64,000 nt of DNA from Pseudoxanthomonas composti. GTDB taxonomy: Bacteria; Pseudomonadota; Gammaproteobacteria; Xanthomonadales; Xanthomonadaceae. The first letter of the stretch is position 1; each line of letters starts with the position of its first letter. Both the position numbers and the translations under genes were made by a program. The notes below the pieces were generated by a model that did not search any database, was not told the DNA's origin, and was given only the letters and a program-made list of their open reading frames with translations. This document shows, piece after piece, positions 19,406-28,765 of the stretch. Location: positions 186,001 to 250,000 of the forward strand of contig NZ_SAWZ01000001.1 in NCBI RefSeq assembly GCF_004122095.1, read 5' to 3'.

Positions 19406-22400
19406 ATGTCGCGCTTCGTCCATCTTCATCTGCACACCGAGTTCTCGATGGTGGATTCCACCATCCGGGTGCCGGAAAAGCCCGAACAGGCCCGCCCGGA
19501 CAAGGCCAAGCGGCCGAACGTGCTCAGCCGCGCGGTCGAGCTGGAAATGCCGGCGCTGGCGGTCACCGACCGCAACAACCTGTTCGCCCTGGTCAAGTTC
19601 TACACCGCTGCCGAGGGCGTGGGCATCAAGCCCATCGCCGGTGCCGACCTAATGCTGGCCGAGGGCGATGAGACGCCCTGGCAGATGACGCTGCTGTGCC
19701 GCGACCGCACCGGCTATCTGTCGCTGTCGCGCCTGCTCAGCCGCGCCTGGCTGGAAGGCCATCGCCAGGAGGGGGTGGCCATCGATCCGCAGTGGCTGCG
19801 CGAGGACCACGAGGGCCTGTTCGCCATCGCCGGGCGCCACAGCCTGGCCGGGCGCTTGTCGGCGATGAACAAGCACGACCTGGCCGAGCAGCACCTGGCC
19901 GACTGGCAGCGCGTGTTCGGCGATGACCTGCACCTGGAGCTCACCCGCACCCAGCGCGAGGGCGAACAGGCCTTCAACGCCTTCGCCCTGCACGCGGCCG
20001 CCGCGCGCGGCCTGCCGGTGATCGCCAGCAACGATGTGCGCTTCCTGCTACCGGACGGTTTCGAGGCGCACGAGGCGCGCGCCTGCATCGCCGCCGGGCG
20101 CGTGCTGGACGACCCCAAGCGCCCGCGCGAGTACTCGCGCGAGCAGTACATGAAGTCGCCCGAGCAGATGGCCGAGCTGTTCGCCGACATCCCCGATGCC
20201 ATCGACAACACCTGGCACCTGGCGCAGCGCTGCAACGTCGAGCTGCAGCTGGGCACCTACTTCCTGCCGGCCTATCCGGTGCCGGACGATGAAACGCTGG
20301 ACAGCTGGATCCGCAGCGAGTCCCGCCGCGGTCTGGCCGAGCGCCTGGAGAAGCACCCGCTCGCTCCGGGCATGACCCGGCAGGACTATGTCGACCGCCT
20401 GGAATTCGAGCTGGACACCATCATCAAGATGGGCTTCCCCGGCTACTTCCTGATCGTGGCCGACTTCATCCAGTGGGGTAAGAACCAGGGCATCCCGATC
20501 GGCCCGGGGCGCGGCTCCGGCGCCGGCTCGCTGGTGGCCTGGGCGCTGCAGATCACCGACCTGGACCCGCTGCCGTACAACCTGCTGTTCGAGCGCTTCC
20601 TCAACCCCGAACGCGTGTCGATGCCCGACTTCGACATCGACTTCTGCATGGACCGGCGCGATGAGGTGATCGACTACGTCGCGCGCAAGTACGGGCGCGA
20701 GCGCGTCAGCCAGATCATCACCTACGGCACCATGGCCGCCAAGGCGGTGGTGCGCGACTGCGGCCGCGTGCTGGGCTTTCCCTACGGCTTCGTGGACAGC
20801 GTGGCCAAGCTGATCCCCAACATCCTGGGGGTGACGCTGAAGGACGCGATGGGCGAAGGCAAGGACGAGTCGATGCACTCGCCCGAGCTGATCCAGCGCT
20901 ACCAGGACGAGGACGACGTCCGCGAGCTGATGGACCTGGCGCGCCAGCTGGAAGACCTCACCCGCAACGCCGGCAAGCACGCCGGTGGCGTGGTCATCGC
21001 CCCGTCCCCGCTGTCGGATTTCAGCCCGCTGTTCGCCGAACACGACGAAGGCATGCGCGGCAAGAACCCGGTCACCCAGTTCGACAAGAACGACGTGGAA
21101 GCGGTGGGCCTGGTGAAGTTCGACTTCCTCGGCCTGCGCACGCTGACCATCATCGACTGGGCGGTCAAGGCGATCAACGCGCGGCACGAACGCGCGGGGA
21201 TTCCGCCGGTGGACATCACCGCCATCCCGCTGGACGACGCGCCGACCTACAAGGACATCTTCGCCAACGGCAACACCGGCGCGGTGTTCCAGTTCGAATC
21301 CTCCGGCATGCGCCGCCTGCTGAAGGACGCGCGCCCGGACCGTTTCGAGGACCTGATCGCGCTGGTGTCGCTGTACCGCCCCGGCCCGATGGACCTGATC
21401 CCCTCCTTCAACGCGCGCAAGCACGGTCAGGAGGAGATCATCTATCCCGACCCGCGCACCGAAGCGATCCTGAAAGACACCTACGGCATCATGGTGTACC
21501 AGGAGCAGGTCATGCAGATGGCGCAGATCGTCGGCGGCTACTCGCTGGGCGGCGCCGACCTGCTGCGTCGCGCGATGGGCAAGAAGGTGCCGGCCGAAAT
21601 GGCCAAGCACCGCGAGATCTTCCGCGAAGGCGCGGCCAAGGGCGGCGTGGCCGGCCCCAAGGCCGATGAAATCTTCGACCTGATGGAGAAGTTCGCCGGC
21701 TACGGCTTCAACAAGTCGCACGCCGCCGCCTACGCGCTGGTCAGCTACCAGACCGCCTGGCTCAAGCGCCACTACCCGGCCGAGTTCATGGCCGCCACGC
21801 TGTCCTCGGACATGGACAACACCGACAAGGTGGTGGGCTTCCTCAACGAGGCGCGCAGCTCGCAGCTGACCATCCTGCCGCCGACGGTCAACCACTCGGA
21901 CTTCATGTTCGTGGCCACCGATGCGACCACCATCCGCTACGGACTGGGCGCGATCAAGGGCGTGGGCCAGGGCGTGTGCGAAACGGTCCAGGCCGAGCGC
22001 CGCGCTAACGGGCCGTATCGCGACCTGCTGGATTTCTGCAAGCGCACCGCCACGGCCAAGCTCAACCGCCGCGTGCTGGAAGCGATGATCAACGCCGGCG
22101 CCCTGGACGAGCTGGGCAAGAACCGCGCCTCGCTGGTGCTGCAGCTGCCCGAGGTGCTCAAGGCCATCGACCAGATCAGCCGCAACCGCAACGCGGGCAT
22201 CTTCGACATGTTCGGCAGCGCCAGCGGCGGCGACGACATCCACATCGATCTGGCCGAGTGCGAGGAATGGCCGCTCAGCCAGCGCCTGGACGGCGAGCGC
22301 GAGACCCTGGGCTTCTACCTGTCCGGCCACCCGATGGATCCCTACCGGGCCGATCTCAAGGCACTGGTCGGCAGCGACCTGGGCGACCTGGAGTCGATGG

Positions 22401-22966
22401 TCAACACCTCCCCGCCTGGCGAGAAGAAGGGCTGGCGCCCGGAGACCCTGGCCATCGTCGCCGGGCAGGTGGTCGGCGTGCGGCGTAAGGGCGACAGCCA
22501 GGTCTTCGCTACCCTGGAAGATGGCCGCGGCCGCATCGAGTGCAGCGCCTTCACCGATGCCATGGCCGAGTTCGGCCCGCTGCTGACGCGTGGGCGCATC
22601 CTGATCATCAAGGGCGGGCTGCGCGAGGACGAGTTCAACGGCGGCTACAGCATGCGCATCCGCCAGGTCTGGGACTACGAGCAGATCTGCGCCCAGCACG
22701 CCCAGCGCCTGCTGCTGCGCCTGGACCTGCGCGATCGCGGCGCCCTGCCGCGCCTGGATGCGCTGCTGGCCCAGCATCGCCCCGGCAAGACCCCCCTGCG
22801 GCTGGACCTGGTGATGAACATCGACGGCGCCCCTGCCGCGGGCATGCTGGATATCGGCGGCACCGAGTCGGTGCGGGTGGACAGCGGCCTGCTCAACGCG
22901 CTGCGCGCCGAGGCCGGGGTGCGGGCGGTCAAGGTCAACTTCAGCCGGCCCTGGGCGCAGCACTGA
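19406..22966 (+). CDS. dnaE: DNA polymerase III alpha subunit
   Basis: This encodes 1186 residues, the replicative C-family polymerase. The PHP domain opens with RFVHLHLHTEFSMVDST; the palm carries IPIGPGRGSGAGSLVAWAL and the catalytic PDFDIDFCMDRRDEVIDY (about residues 408-425). NKSHAAAYALVSYQTAWLK marks the fingers, and an OB-fold region lies near the C-terminus (about 985-1080). The start ATG at 19406 gives the canonical first residues; there is no strong ribosome binding site. It follows the lpx genes and precedes accA, as in E. coli. Proofreading would be supplied by a separate DnaQ. Confidence 0.97.
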   Translation: MSRFVHLHLHTEFSMVDSTIRVPEKPEQARPDKAKRPNVLSRAVELEMPALAVTDRNNLFALVKFYTAAEGVGIKPIAGADLMLAEGDETPWQMTLLCRDRTGYLSLSRLLSRAWLEGHRQEGVAIDPQWLREDHEGLFAIAGRHSLAGRLSAMNKHDLAEQHLADWQRVFGDDLHLELTRTQREGEQAFNAFALHAAAARGLPVIASNDVRFLLPDGFEAHEARACIAAGRVLDDPKRPREYSREQYMKSPEQMAELFADIPDAIDNTWHLAQRCNVELQLGTYFLPAYPVPDDETLDSWIRSESRRGLAERLEKHPLAPGMTRQDYVDRLEFELDTIIKMGFPGYFLIVADFIQWGKNQGIPIGPGRGSGAGSLVAWALQITDLDPLPYNLLFERFLNPERVSMPDFDIDFCMDRRDEVIDYVARKYGRERVSQIITYGTMAAKAVVRDCGRVLGFPYGFVDSVAKLIPNILGVTLKDAMGEGKDESMHSPELIQRYQDEDDVRELMDLARQLEDLTRNAGKHAGGVVIAPSPLSDFSPLFAEHDEGMRGKNPVTQFDKNDVEAVGLVKFDFLGLRTLTIIDWAVKAINARHERAGIPPVDITAIPLDDAPTYKDIFANGNTGAVFQFESSGMRRLLKDARPDRFEDLIALVSLYRPGPMDLIPSFNARKHGQEEIIYPDPRTEAILKDTYGIMVYQEQVMQMAQIVGGYSLGGADLLRRAMGKKVPAEMAKHREIFREGAAKGGVAGPKADEIFDLMEKFAGYGFNKSHAAAYALVSYQTAWLKRHYPAEFMAATLSSDMDNTDKVVGFLNEARSSQLTILPPTVNHSDFMFVATDATTIRYGLGAIKGVGQGVCETVQAERRANGPYRDLLDFCKRTATAKLNRRVLEAMINAGALDELGKNRASLVLQLPEVLKAIDQISRNRNAGIFDMFGSASGGDDIHIDLAECEEWPLSQRLDGERETLGFYLSGHPMDPYRADLKALVGSDLGDLESMVNTSPPGEKKGWRPETLAIVAGQVVGVRRKGDSQVFATLEDGRGRIECSAFTDAMAEFGPLLTRGRILIIKGGLREDEFNGGYSMRIRQVWDYEQICAQHAQRLLLRLDLRDRGALPRLDALLAQHRPGKTPLRLDLVMNIDGAPAAGMLDIGGTESVRVDSGLLNALRAEAGVRAVKVNFSRPWAQH

Positions 22967-23095
22967 GCCTCTCGGTCCGGCGTCCGCGCGCGACGCGGGC
23001 GCCGGACGCGGTACCGCCACTGGCCCTACCCGTGCGTACGGGACAAGCGGCGGGCATCGGCTAAACTCCCTCCTTTACCGGCCCACGGCCCAATG

Positions 23096-24055
23096 ATGAA
23101 CCCGAACTACCTCGATTTCGAACAGCCCATCGCCGATCTGGAAGCCAAGATCCAGGAACTGCGCAGCGCCAGCGCCGGCCCGGCGGTCAACGTCGACGCC
23201 GAAGTGCGTGCCCTGCAGGACAAGCTGCGCCTGCGCACCGCGCAGATCTTCCGCGACCTCACGCCCTGGCAGGTGTCCCAGCTCTCGCGCCACCCGGCCC
23301 GGCCGTACACGGCCGACTACATCCGCGCGATGTTCGACGAATTCCAGGAGCTGGCCGGCGACCGCGCCTTCGCCGACGACAAGGCGATCATCGGCGGCCT
23401 GGCCCGCCTGGACGGCCGGGCGGTGATGGTGATCGGCCACCAGAAGGGGCGCGCGACCAAGGAAAAGATCATGCGCAACTTCGGCATGCCCAAGCCGGAG
23501 GGCTACCGCAAGGCGCTGCGCCTGATGAAGCTGGCCGAGCGCTTCGGCCTGCCGGTGCTGACCCTGATCGACACGGCTGGCGCCTGGCCTGGCATCGACG
23601 CCGAGGAGCGCGGCCAGTCCGAGGCCATCGCCCGCAACCTGATCGAGATGGCCGAGCTGAAGGTGCCGATCATCTGCACTGTGATCGGCGAAGGCGGCTC
23701 GGGCGGCGCGCTGGCCATCGGCGTGGGCGACCGCACGATCATGCTGGAGTACAGCACCTACTCGGTGATCACCCCCGAGGGCTGCGCCTCGATCCTGTGG
23801 AAGGACGCGGGCAAGGCCAAGGACGCGGCCGAGCAGCTGGGCATGACCGCCAAGCGCCTGCACGAGCTGGGCCTGGTGGACAAGGTGGTGCGCGAGCCCA
23901 CCGGCGGTGCGCACCGCAATCCGCGGCAAATGGCCACGCGCCTGAAGGCGGTACTGATCAACGAGCTCGACGCCCTGAGCGCCCTGTCCACCGAGACCCT
24001 GGTCGCCAACCGCTACCAGCGCCTGCGCGGCTACGGCGCCTACGAGGCCGCCTGA
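23096..24055 (+). CDS. accA: Acetyl-CoA carboxylase carboxyltransferase subunit alpha
   Basis: This encodes 319 residues. With AccD it transfers the carboxyl group from biotin to acetyl-CoA, making malonyl-CoA for fatty-acid synthesis. Clear motifs are [19 protein letters not shown] at the start, [37 protein letters not shown], and the oxyanion-hole segment [17 protein letters not shown]. Two ATG codons are adjacent (23093 and 23096); the second gives the usual MNPNYLDFE start. A -10-like TAAACT at 23062-23067 and a hairpin at 22975-23007 lie in the gap after dnaE. Confidence 0.96.
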   Translation: MNPNYLDFEQPIADLEAKIQELRSASAGPAVNVDAEVRALQDKLRLRTAQIFRDLTPWQVSQLSRHPARPYTADYIRAMFDEFQELAGDRAFADDKAIIGGLARLDGRAVMVIGHQKGRATKEKIMRNFGMPKPEGYRKALRLMKLAERFGLPVLTLIDTAGAWPGIDAEERGQSEAIARNLIEMAELKVPIICTVIGEGGSGGALAIGVGDRTIMLEYSTYSVITPEGCASILWKDAGKAKDAAEQLGMTAKRLHELGLVDKVVREPTGGAHRNPRQMATRLKAVLINELDALSALSTETLVANRYQRLRGYGAYEAA

Positions 24056-24122
24056 GCCGCCTGACCCCTGACCCCCACCGCGGCAACGGAATGCCGCCGC
24101 CTGTCACCGAAGGATCCGAGCG

Positions 24123-24869
24123 ATGAGCCCCGTGCTGCTGTTGTCCATCGTGTTGCAGGTCGCCTGCTGCGTGCATGTGGTGCGCACCGGCCGGCCGATG
24201 TACTGGATCTTCATCCTGCTGCTGTTTTCCTACCTGGCGGTGTTGATCTATTTCATCGCCGAGGTGGTGCCGGACCTGCGCAACGGCGGCGCGGCGCGGC
24301 GCGTGGCGCGCAAGGTACAGGCCACGGTCGATCCGGGGCGCACGCGTCGCCAGGCCGAGCAGCAGCTGCGCGTGGCCGACACCCAGACCAACCGCCGTGC
24401 CGCGGCCGCCGAACGCCTGGCCGCCGGCGACCATGCCGGTGCCGCTGCGCTCTATCGCGAATCGCTCAAGGGCCTGTATGCCCAGGACCCGGACCTGATG
24501 CTGGGCCTGGCGCAGGCGCAGTACGGCATGGGCGAGCCGGCCCAGGCGCGGGCCACGCTGGAAGCGCTGATCGCGGCCAATCCGAACTTTCGCTCGCCCG
24601 ATGGCCACCTGCTGTACGCGCGCGCCGTGGAGGACAGCGGCGACATCGACAAGGCCTTGGAGGAATACGCGGTGGTGGCCAAGGGCTATCCGGGCGAAGA
24701 GGCCCGCGCCCGCTACGGCCTGCTGCTGCGTCGCCAGCAACGCGTCGACCAGGCGCGTGCGCTGTTCCAGGAGATCGTCGAGCGCTCGGCCACCGCGCCG
24801 CGCTACTACCAGCGCGAGCAGAAGGAGTGGATCGCGCTGGCCAGGCGTCAGTTGGCCGAGCTGGGCTGA
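24123..24869 (+). CDS. TPR-containing inner-membrane protein of unknown function
   Basis: This encodes 248 residues with AAGGA ahead of the ATG. The first 50 residues form two hydrophobic segments (SPVLLLSIVLQVACCVHVV and MYWIFILLLFSYLAVLIYFIAEVV), resembling a phospholipase-D-nuclease-type N-terminal hairpin. A basic linker follows, then tetratricopeptide-like helices from about residue 90 to 240, for example GDHAGAAALYRESLKGLYAQ, LLYARAVEDSGDIDKALEEY and RQQRVDQARALFQEIV. TPR domains usually mediate protein contacts; here they would be tethered to the membrane. It closes the accA side of the superoperon. Partner and function are unknown. Confidence 0.75.
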   Translation: MSPVLLLSIVLQVACCVHVVRTGRPMYWIFILLLFSYLAVLIYFIAEVVPDLRNGGAARRVARKVQATVDPGRTRRQAEQQLRVADTQTNRRAAAAERLAAGDHAGAAALYRESLKGLYAQDPDLMLGLAQAQYGMGEPAQARATLEALIAANPNFRSPDGHLLYARAVEDSGDIDKALEEYAVVAKGYPGEEARARYGLLLRRQQRVDQARALFQEIVERSATAPRYYQREQKEWIALARRQLAELG

Positions 24870-24932
24870 AAGACCGCCCCACGCCTGTTCCCGCGCGCTG
24901 ACACAGGCGCGCGCTGCCTTCGATGCGCGGGC

Positions 24933-25511
24933 CTACTGCCCATCCACGCCTCGCGCACGCGGCCCGGACAGGATGCGCGTGACCTTGCCGGTGAGGTCAT
25001 CGACCGGCGTGGTGCCGAACCTGCGCCCGTCCAGGCTGTTGTCGCGATTGTCGCCCAGCAACAGGACGTGCCCGTCGGGTACCCGGGTCTCCGCCATCGT
25101 CCACGCATCGTCCAAAACCGCATTGCCCGAGGCCACGTACGGCTCCTCCACGTGCTGGCCGTCGACCTGGAGTTGTCCCTCGACCAGGGCGACGCGCTCG
25201 CCCGGCAGGCCGATCACGCGCTTGATCCAGCGGTTGCCGTCCTCCGGGCTGATGAAGATCACGATGTCTCCGCGCGCCGGGGCATGCCGCGCGTAGTAGC
25301 CGACGTTGACCAGCACGATCTGGCCGGTGGAGACGGTCGGCGCCATCGACGCGGACGGCACCAGGTACGGGCCGTAGCCGAGCACGCGTTCGCGCGGATC
25401 CCAAGAGCGCGCGTGCCAGGGATCCAGTGCATACATCGCCAGGGCCACCAGCGGCATCGCGATGCACCAGCCGATCGCGATGCGGGTCCATCGCCGCTGC
25501 CATGTCGCCAT
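24933..25511 (-). CDS. S26-family signal peptidase I, short solitary paralog
   Basis: This encodes 192 residues on the minus strand between two plus-strand operons. There is one N-terminal membrane segment (IAIGWCIAMPLVALAMYAL). The catalytic Ser55 lies in PSASMAPT, the general-base Lys97 in WIKRVIGLPGE, and box E reads LLLGDNRDNSLDGRRFG. All catalytic features of leader peptidase are present, but it is much shorter than LepB of E. coli (324 residues) and lacks the second membrane helix and large insertion. It is probably not the main lepB, which usually sits with lepA-rnc-era. A dedicated substrate is possible but not indicated by its neighbours. Confidence 0.88.
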   Translation of the reverse strand: MATWQRRWTRIAIGWCIAMPLVALAMYALDPWHARSWDPRERVLGYGPYLVPSASMAPTVSTGQIVLVNVGYYARHAPARGDIVIFISPEDGNRWIKRVIGLPGERVALVEGQLQVDGQHVEEPYVASGNAVLDDAWTMAETRVPDGHVLLLGDNRDNSLDGRRFGTTPVDDLTGKVTRILSGPRARGVDGQ

Positions 25512-25591
25512 CGCATGTCGTCCTCACCCAGCCGCGTCGATGCGCAGCATCGCATGCCGCGCCTGCACGCCGCCGCCCGCGGGCAGGCCGC

Positions 25592-25597
25592 TAGACT
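25592..25597 (+). promoter_or_regulatory. Candidate -10 box for tilS, predicted leaderless transcript
   Basis: TAGACT ends six bases before the tilS ATG, so transcription would begin at or next to the A of the start codon. It lies in the 92-base divergent gap between the signal peptidase gene and tilS. Confidence 0.45.
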
Positions 25598-25603
25598 GCG
25601 CGC

Positions 25604-26890
25604 ATGCTGCCGCCCCTGACCCTGCCCGCTGAAGCCGCCGCCGCGCCGGTGTGCGTGGCCTTCAGCGGCGGACTGGACTCGACCGCGCTGCTGCATGCGC
25701 TGGCCGAAACGCCCGGCCTGCGCGCCCAGGGCCTGCGCGTCCTGCATGTCCATCACGGCCTGCATGCGCGCGCCGATGCCTGGACGGCGCACTGCCAGGA
25801 GGTATGCAAGGCGCTGCATCTGGAGCTGATCGTGCATCGGGTGGAGGTGGTCCAGGCCGGGGATGGACTGGAAGCGGCCGCGCGCCGCGCCCGCTATGCG
25901 GCCATCGCCGGCACGCTGCGCAAGGGCGAGGTGCTGGCCACCGCGCACCATCGCGACGACCAGGCCGAGACCTTCCTGCTGCGCGCCCTGCGCGCTTCGG
26001 GCAGCGAGGGGTTGGGCGCGATGCGTGCCTGGCGGCCTTTCGCGCAGGGTTGGCATTGGCGGCCGTGGTTGCAGGTGCCGCGCGCGCAGCTGCTGGCCTG
26101 GGCGCGCGCGCGCCGGCTGGCGTGGATCGAGGACCCCAGCAATGCCGACACCGACCTGGACCGCAACTTCCTGCGCCATGAGGTATTCCCGCTGCTGCAA
26201 CGGCGCTGGCCGCACGTCGCCGCCAGCTTCGCCCGCGCCGCCGAGCTGGCGCAGTCCGCCGCCGACCTTTTGTCCGAGGACGATGCGCACGCGCTGCAGG
26301 ACGTGAGCCAAGGCGATCCGCCGCGCCTGTCCGTGCAAGGCCTGCGCGCCCTGCCGGCGCCGCGCCGCGCGCGGGTGCTGCGCGCCTGGATCGCGCGCTG
26401 CACCTTGCCGCCCCTGCCCGCGCAGGGAGTGGCGCGCGTTAGCCAGGACCTGCTCGACGCCCGCGAGGACGCGTTGCCGCACTTCGACTGGGCCGGCGCG
26501 CGCATCGTGCGCTGGCGCGGGCAGCTCTACGCCCATCGGCCGCATGGGCCACTGTCGCCGCGCTGGAGCGCGCAGTGGGATGGGCGCATGCCGCTGGTGC
26601 TGCCCGATGGCGGCAGCCTGCACCTGGACGGCGCCACCGCGTTCCCCGCCACGGTGACCGTGCGTGCGCGGCAGGGTGGCGAGCGCATCCGCCTGCCCGG
26701 ACGCGAGCACACCCACGCGCTCAAGCACGTGCTGCAGGACTCGGGGATCCCGCCGTGGGAGCGGCCGCGCCTGCCGCTGCTGTTCGAGCCCGGCGGCGCG
26801 CTGCTGGCGGCCGGCGATGCGGTGATCGGCGACACCCTGCAGCGCTGGCTGCACGAGCATCGCGGCCAGTTGCGCTGGCAGCGCGATTGA
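25604..26890 (+). CDS. tilS: tRNA(Ile)-lysidine synthase
   Basis: This encodes 428 residues. It attaches lysine to C34 of the CAU-anticodon tRNA-Ile, changing its decoding to AUA and its identity to isoleucine. The N-type ATP pyrophosphatase P-loop SGGLDST is at residues 21-27, followed by [11 protein letters not shown] and [18 protein letters not shown]. The central TilS domain (about 225-300) and a C-terminal domain with [39 protein letters not shown] (quoted only as landmarks) are present. It has its own divergent promoter. AUA codons appear rare in this GC-rich window. Confidence 0.95.
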   Translation: MLPPLTLPAEAAAAPVCVAFSGGLDSTALLHALAETPGLRAQGLRVLHVHHGLHARADAWTAHCQEVCKALHLELIVHRVEVVQAGDGLEAAARRARYAAIAGTLRKGEVLATAHHRDDQAETFLLRALRASGSEGLGAMRAWRPFAQGWHWRPWLQVPRAQLLAWARARRLAWIEDPSNADTDLDRNFLRHEVFPLLQRRWPHVAASFARAAELAQSAADLLSEDDAHALQDVSQGDPPRLSVQGLRALPAPRRARVLRAWIARCTLPPLPAQGVARVSQDLLDAREDALPHFDWAGARIVRWRGQLYAHRPHGPLSPRWSAQWDGRMPLVLPDGGSLHLDGATAFPATVTVRARQGGERIRLPGREHTHALKHVLQDSGIPPWERPRLPLLFEPGGALLAAGDAVIGDTLQRWLHEHRGQLRWQRD

Positions 26891-26921
26891 CCCGGTCACC
26901 GGGGCGGCCCACACTTTCTCC

Positions 26922-27182
26922 ATGCCGAAGAAAACCGCCGCCGACGCCTCGCCCGTCGCCCATTTCGAACAGTCGCTCGAGGAACTGGAGCAACTGGTCG
27001 CCCGCATGGAGCAGGGCGAGATGAGCCTGGAGGATTCGCTGGCCGCCTACGAGCGCGGGGTGGGCCTGTACCGCGCCTGCCAGGGCGCGCTGGAGCAGGC
27101 CGAGCTGCGCGTGCGCCTGCTCACCGATCCCGAACGCCCGGAACAGGCCCAGCCCTTCGATCCGCTGCCCGATGCCCCGTGA
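26922..27182 (+). CDS. xseB: Exodeoxyribonuclease VII small subunit
   Basis: This encodes 86 residues, matching the family. The segment [20 protein letters not shown] followed by [20 protein letters not shown] is the characteristic helical hairpin. Several XseB copies bind one XseA to form the single-strand exonuclease; xseA is not in the window. The stop lies 11 bases inside the next gene, ispA, in a different frame, so the two are translationally coupled as in E. coli xseB-ispA. Confidence 0.94.
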   Translation: MPKKTAADASPVAHFEQSLEELEQLVARMEQGEMSLEDSLAAYERGVGLYRACQGALEQAELRVRLLTDPERPEQAQPFDPLPDAP

Positions 27183-28056
27183 CCTGAGCGGCGACGCCGC
27201 GCGCTGGTCCGCGCGCACCGAGGCCAGCCTGCTCGCCGCCCTGCCCGACCCGGCCCTGGCCCCGCAGCGCCTGCATGCGGCCATGCGCTACGCCGTGCTT
27301 GGTGGCGGCAAGCGCATGCGGCCACAGCTGGTCTATGCCGCAGGTCGCTTGCTGGGCGCGCCGGACGAGCGCATGGATGCCGCCGCCGCGGCTGTGGAGC
27401 TGATCCACGCCTACTCGCTGGTGCACGACGATCTGCCGGCGATGGACGACGATGCCCTGCGCCGTGGCCGTCCCACCGTGCACGTGGCCTTCGACGAGGC
27501 CACCGCGATCCTGGCCGGCGATGCCTTGCAGACGCTGGCCTTCCACGTCCTGCTCAACGCCCCGGCCCCGGCCGAGCTGCGCCTGGCCTGGGCCGCGACC
27601 CTGGCCGAGGCCAGCGGCGTGGCCGGCATGTGCGGCGGCCAGGCGCTGGATATCGACGCCACCGGCCAGGCACAGTCGCTGCAGCAGCTGCAGCACATGC
27701 ACGGGCTGAAGACCGGCGCGCTGATCCGCGCCAGCGTGCGCATGGGGGCGCTGGCCGGCGGTGCCGAACCGGTCACCCTGCAGCAGTTGGACGCCTTCGC
27801 CACAGACCTGGGCGTGGCCTTCCAGGTGCGCGACGACATCCTGGACGTGGAAGCCAGCTCCGAGCAGCTGGGCAAGACCGCCGGCAAGGACGCGGCCAAC
27901 GACAAGTCCACCTATCCGGCCCTGCTGGGCATGGACGGCGCACGGGGCACGCTGACCGAGCTGGCCGGGCGCATGCAGGCGGCGCTGGCGCCGTTCGGCG
28001 AGCGCGCCGCGCCCTTGGCCGCCCTGGCCCGGCAGGCAGTGGAGCGCGTGCATTGA
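27172..28056 (+). CDS. ispA: Farnesyl diphosphate synthase (geranyltranstransferase)
   Basis: This encodes 294 residues. It makes C15 farnesyl diphosphate from dimethylallyl and isopentenyl diphosphates, the substrate of UppS. The first aspartate-rich motif is in [15 protein letters not shown] and the second in [28 protein letters not shown] binds the diphosphate. The spacing of the two Asp motifs and the DDxxxxD form of the first are typical of bacterial type II FPP synthases. In E. coli dxs follows; here a repeat island follows, beginning immediately after the TGA. Confidence 0.94.
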   Translation: MPRDLSGDAARWSARTEASLLAALPDPALAPQRLHAAMRYAVLGGGKRMRPQLVYAAGRLLGAPDERMDAAAAAVELIHAYSLVHDDLPAMDDDALRRGRPTVHVAFDEATAILAGDALQTLAFHVLLNAPAPAELRLAWAATLAEASGVAGMCGGQALDIDATGQAQSLQQLQHMHGLKTGALIRASVRMGALAGGAEPVTLQQLDAFATDLGVAFQVRDDILDVEASSEQLGKTAGKDAANDKSTYPALLGMDGARGTLTELAGRMQAALAPFGERAAPLAALARQAVERVH

Positions 28057-28060
28057 GGCA

Positions 28061-28091
28061 GGAGTGAGCGCAGAGGAGCGAGGAGTGAGGG
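28061..28091 (+). repeat. Heptad-repeat half element after the ispA stop
   Basis: Four consecutive 7-mers, GGAGTGA, GCGCAGA, GGAGCGA and GGAGTGA, then GGG, begin four bases after the ispA TGA. The same pattern, with a divergent second heptad, occurs at the end of rsfS near 48.9 kb. No inverted mate is visible here, so this copy appears to be half of an element. Confidence 0.6.
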
Positions 28092-28182
28092 TGCCGGTTT
28101 CGGGCAGGCGGGATGCGGCGCTTGAGTGAATAGCGTGACGCCCTCGAGCGAGTCGGGGCTGCCTTGCCGCCGCGAGCGCTCT

Positions 28183-28676
28183 GGTGGACAAGCTTCGCGT
28201 TGTCCACCCTACGTGGGATGAATCACGCGCCCCCACACCCGCCGCGACACGAACGTGCGCATGGTGGCGTGTCGCCCGTAGGGTGGATGACGCTCTTCCA
28301 TCCACCATCGTCACCATACGAACAACATGGACGTTGTGGCGTGCCAGCCTCGCCGTGGCGGGCCTCGGTGGACAAGCTTCGCGTTGTCCACCCTACGTGG
28401 GATGAATCACGCGCCCCCACACCCGCTGCGACACGAACGTGCGCATGGTGACGTGTCGCCCGTAGGGTGGATGGCGCTCTTCCATCCACCATCGACACGA
28501 GGCGGAAAAACACGGGCGTGGTGGCGTGCCAGCCTCAGCCGCGGCTGGCCTCGGTGGACAAGCTTCGCGTTGTCCACCCTACGTGGGATGAATCACGCGC
28601 TCCCACACCCGCCGCGACACGAACGTGCGCATGGTGACGTGTCGCCCGTAGGGTGGATGGCGCTCCTCCATCCACC
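28183..28676. repeat. Tandem array of three paired GTAG-type REP elements (BIME-like)
   Basis: Six hairpins are arranged as three inverted pairs with a period of 184-186 bp. In each pair a minus-strand unit (GTAG plus a GGTGGACAA/TTGTCCACC stem; 28183-28212, 28367-28396, 28553-28582) faces a plus-strand unit (GTAG plus a GGTGGATGG/CCATCCACC stem; 28278-28306, 28462-28490, 28648-28676). The GTAG ends point toward each other across about 65 bases. The spacers are also repeated: GTGGCGTGCCAGCCTC occurs at 28336 and 28521. GTAG followed by a stem-loop is the known layout of REPs mobilised by RAYT transposases, for example in Stenotrophomonas. No RAYT gene is in this window. Confidence 0.85.
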
Positions 28677-28709
28677 GTCGCCACGGGGACTGCCTGGGCA
28701 CGGCGGCTT

Positions 28710-28750
28710 GAGCCGAGCGCGTCCTGCCATGCCAGGCCTTCGCTCGGCTC
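28710..28750. repeat. Long-stem hairpin downstream of the REP array
   Basis: A perfect 10-bp inverted repeat, GAGCCGAGCG (28710-28719) and CGCTCGGCTC (28741-28750), has a 21-base loop. It sits 15 bases past the stop codon of the minus-strand DUF4870 gene and could protect or end that transcript. There is no T tract. Confidence 0.4.
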
Positions 28751-28765
28751 GCTGCTGCCGACGCC

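Noticed and set aside
19131..19652. A 173-codon open frame across the rnhB-dnaE gap
   Set aside because: It runs through the inverted repeats and into dnaE in another frame; no family resemblance or ribosome binding site.
20048..23020. A 990-codon open frame on the minus strand opposite dnaE
   Set aside because: It is a shadow frame produced by high third-position GC in dnaE. Its translation is rich in His, Val, Gly and Gln with no domain pattern, and dnaE is unmistakable on the other strand.
28183..28676. Possible CRISPR array
   Set aside because: Repeat units are about 185 bp with internal paired hairpins and similar spacers, not 24-40 bp direct repeats with unique spacers; no cas genes nearby.
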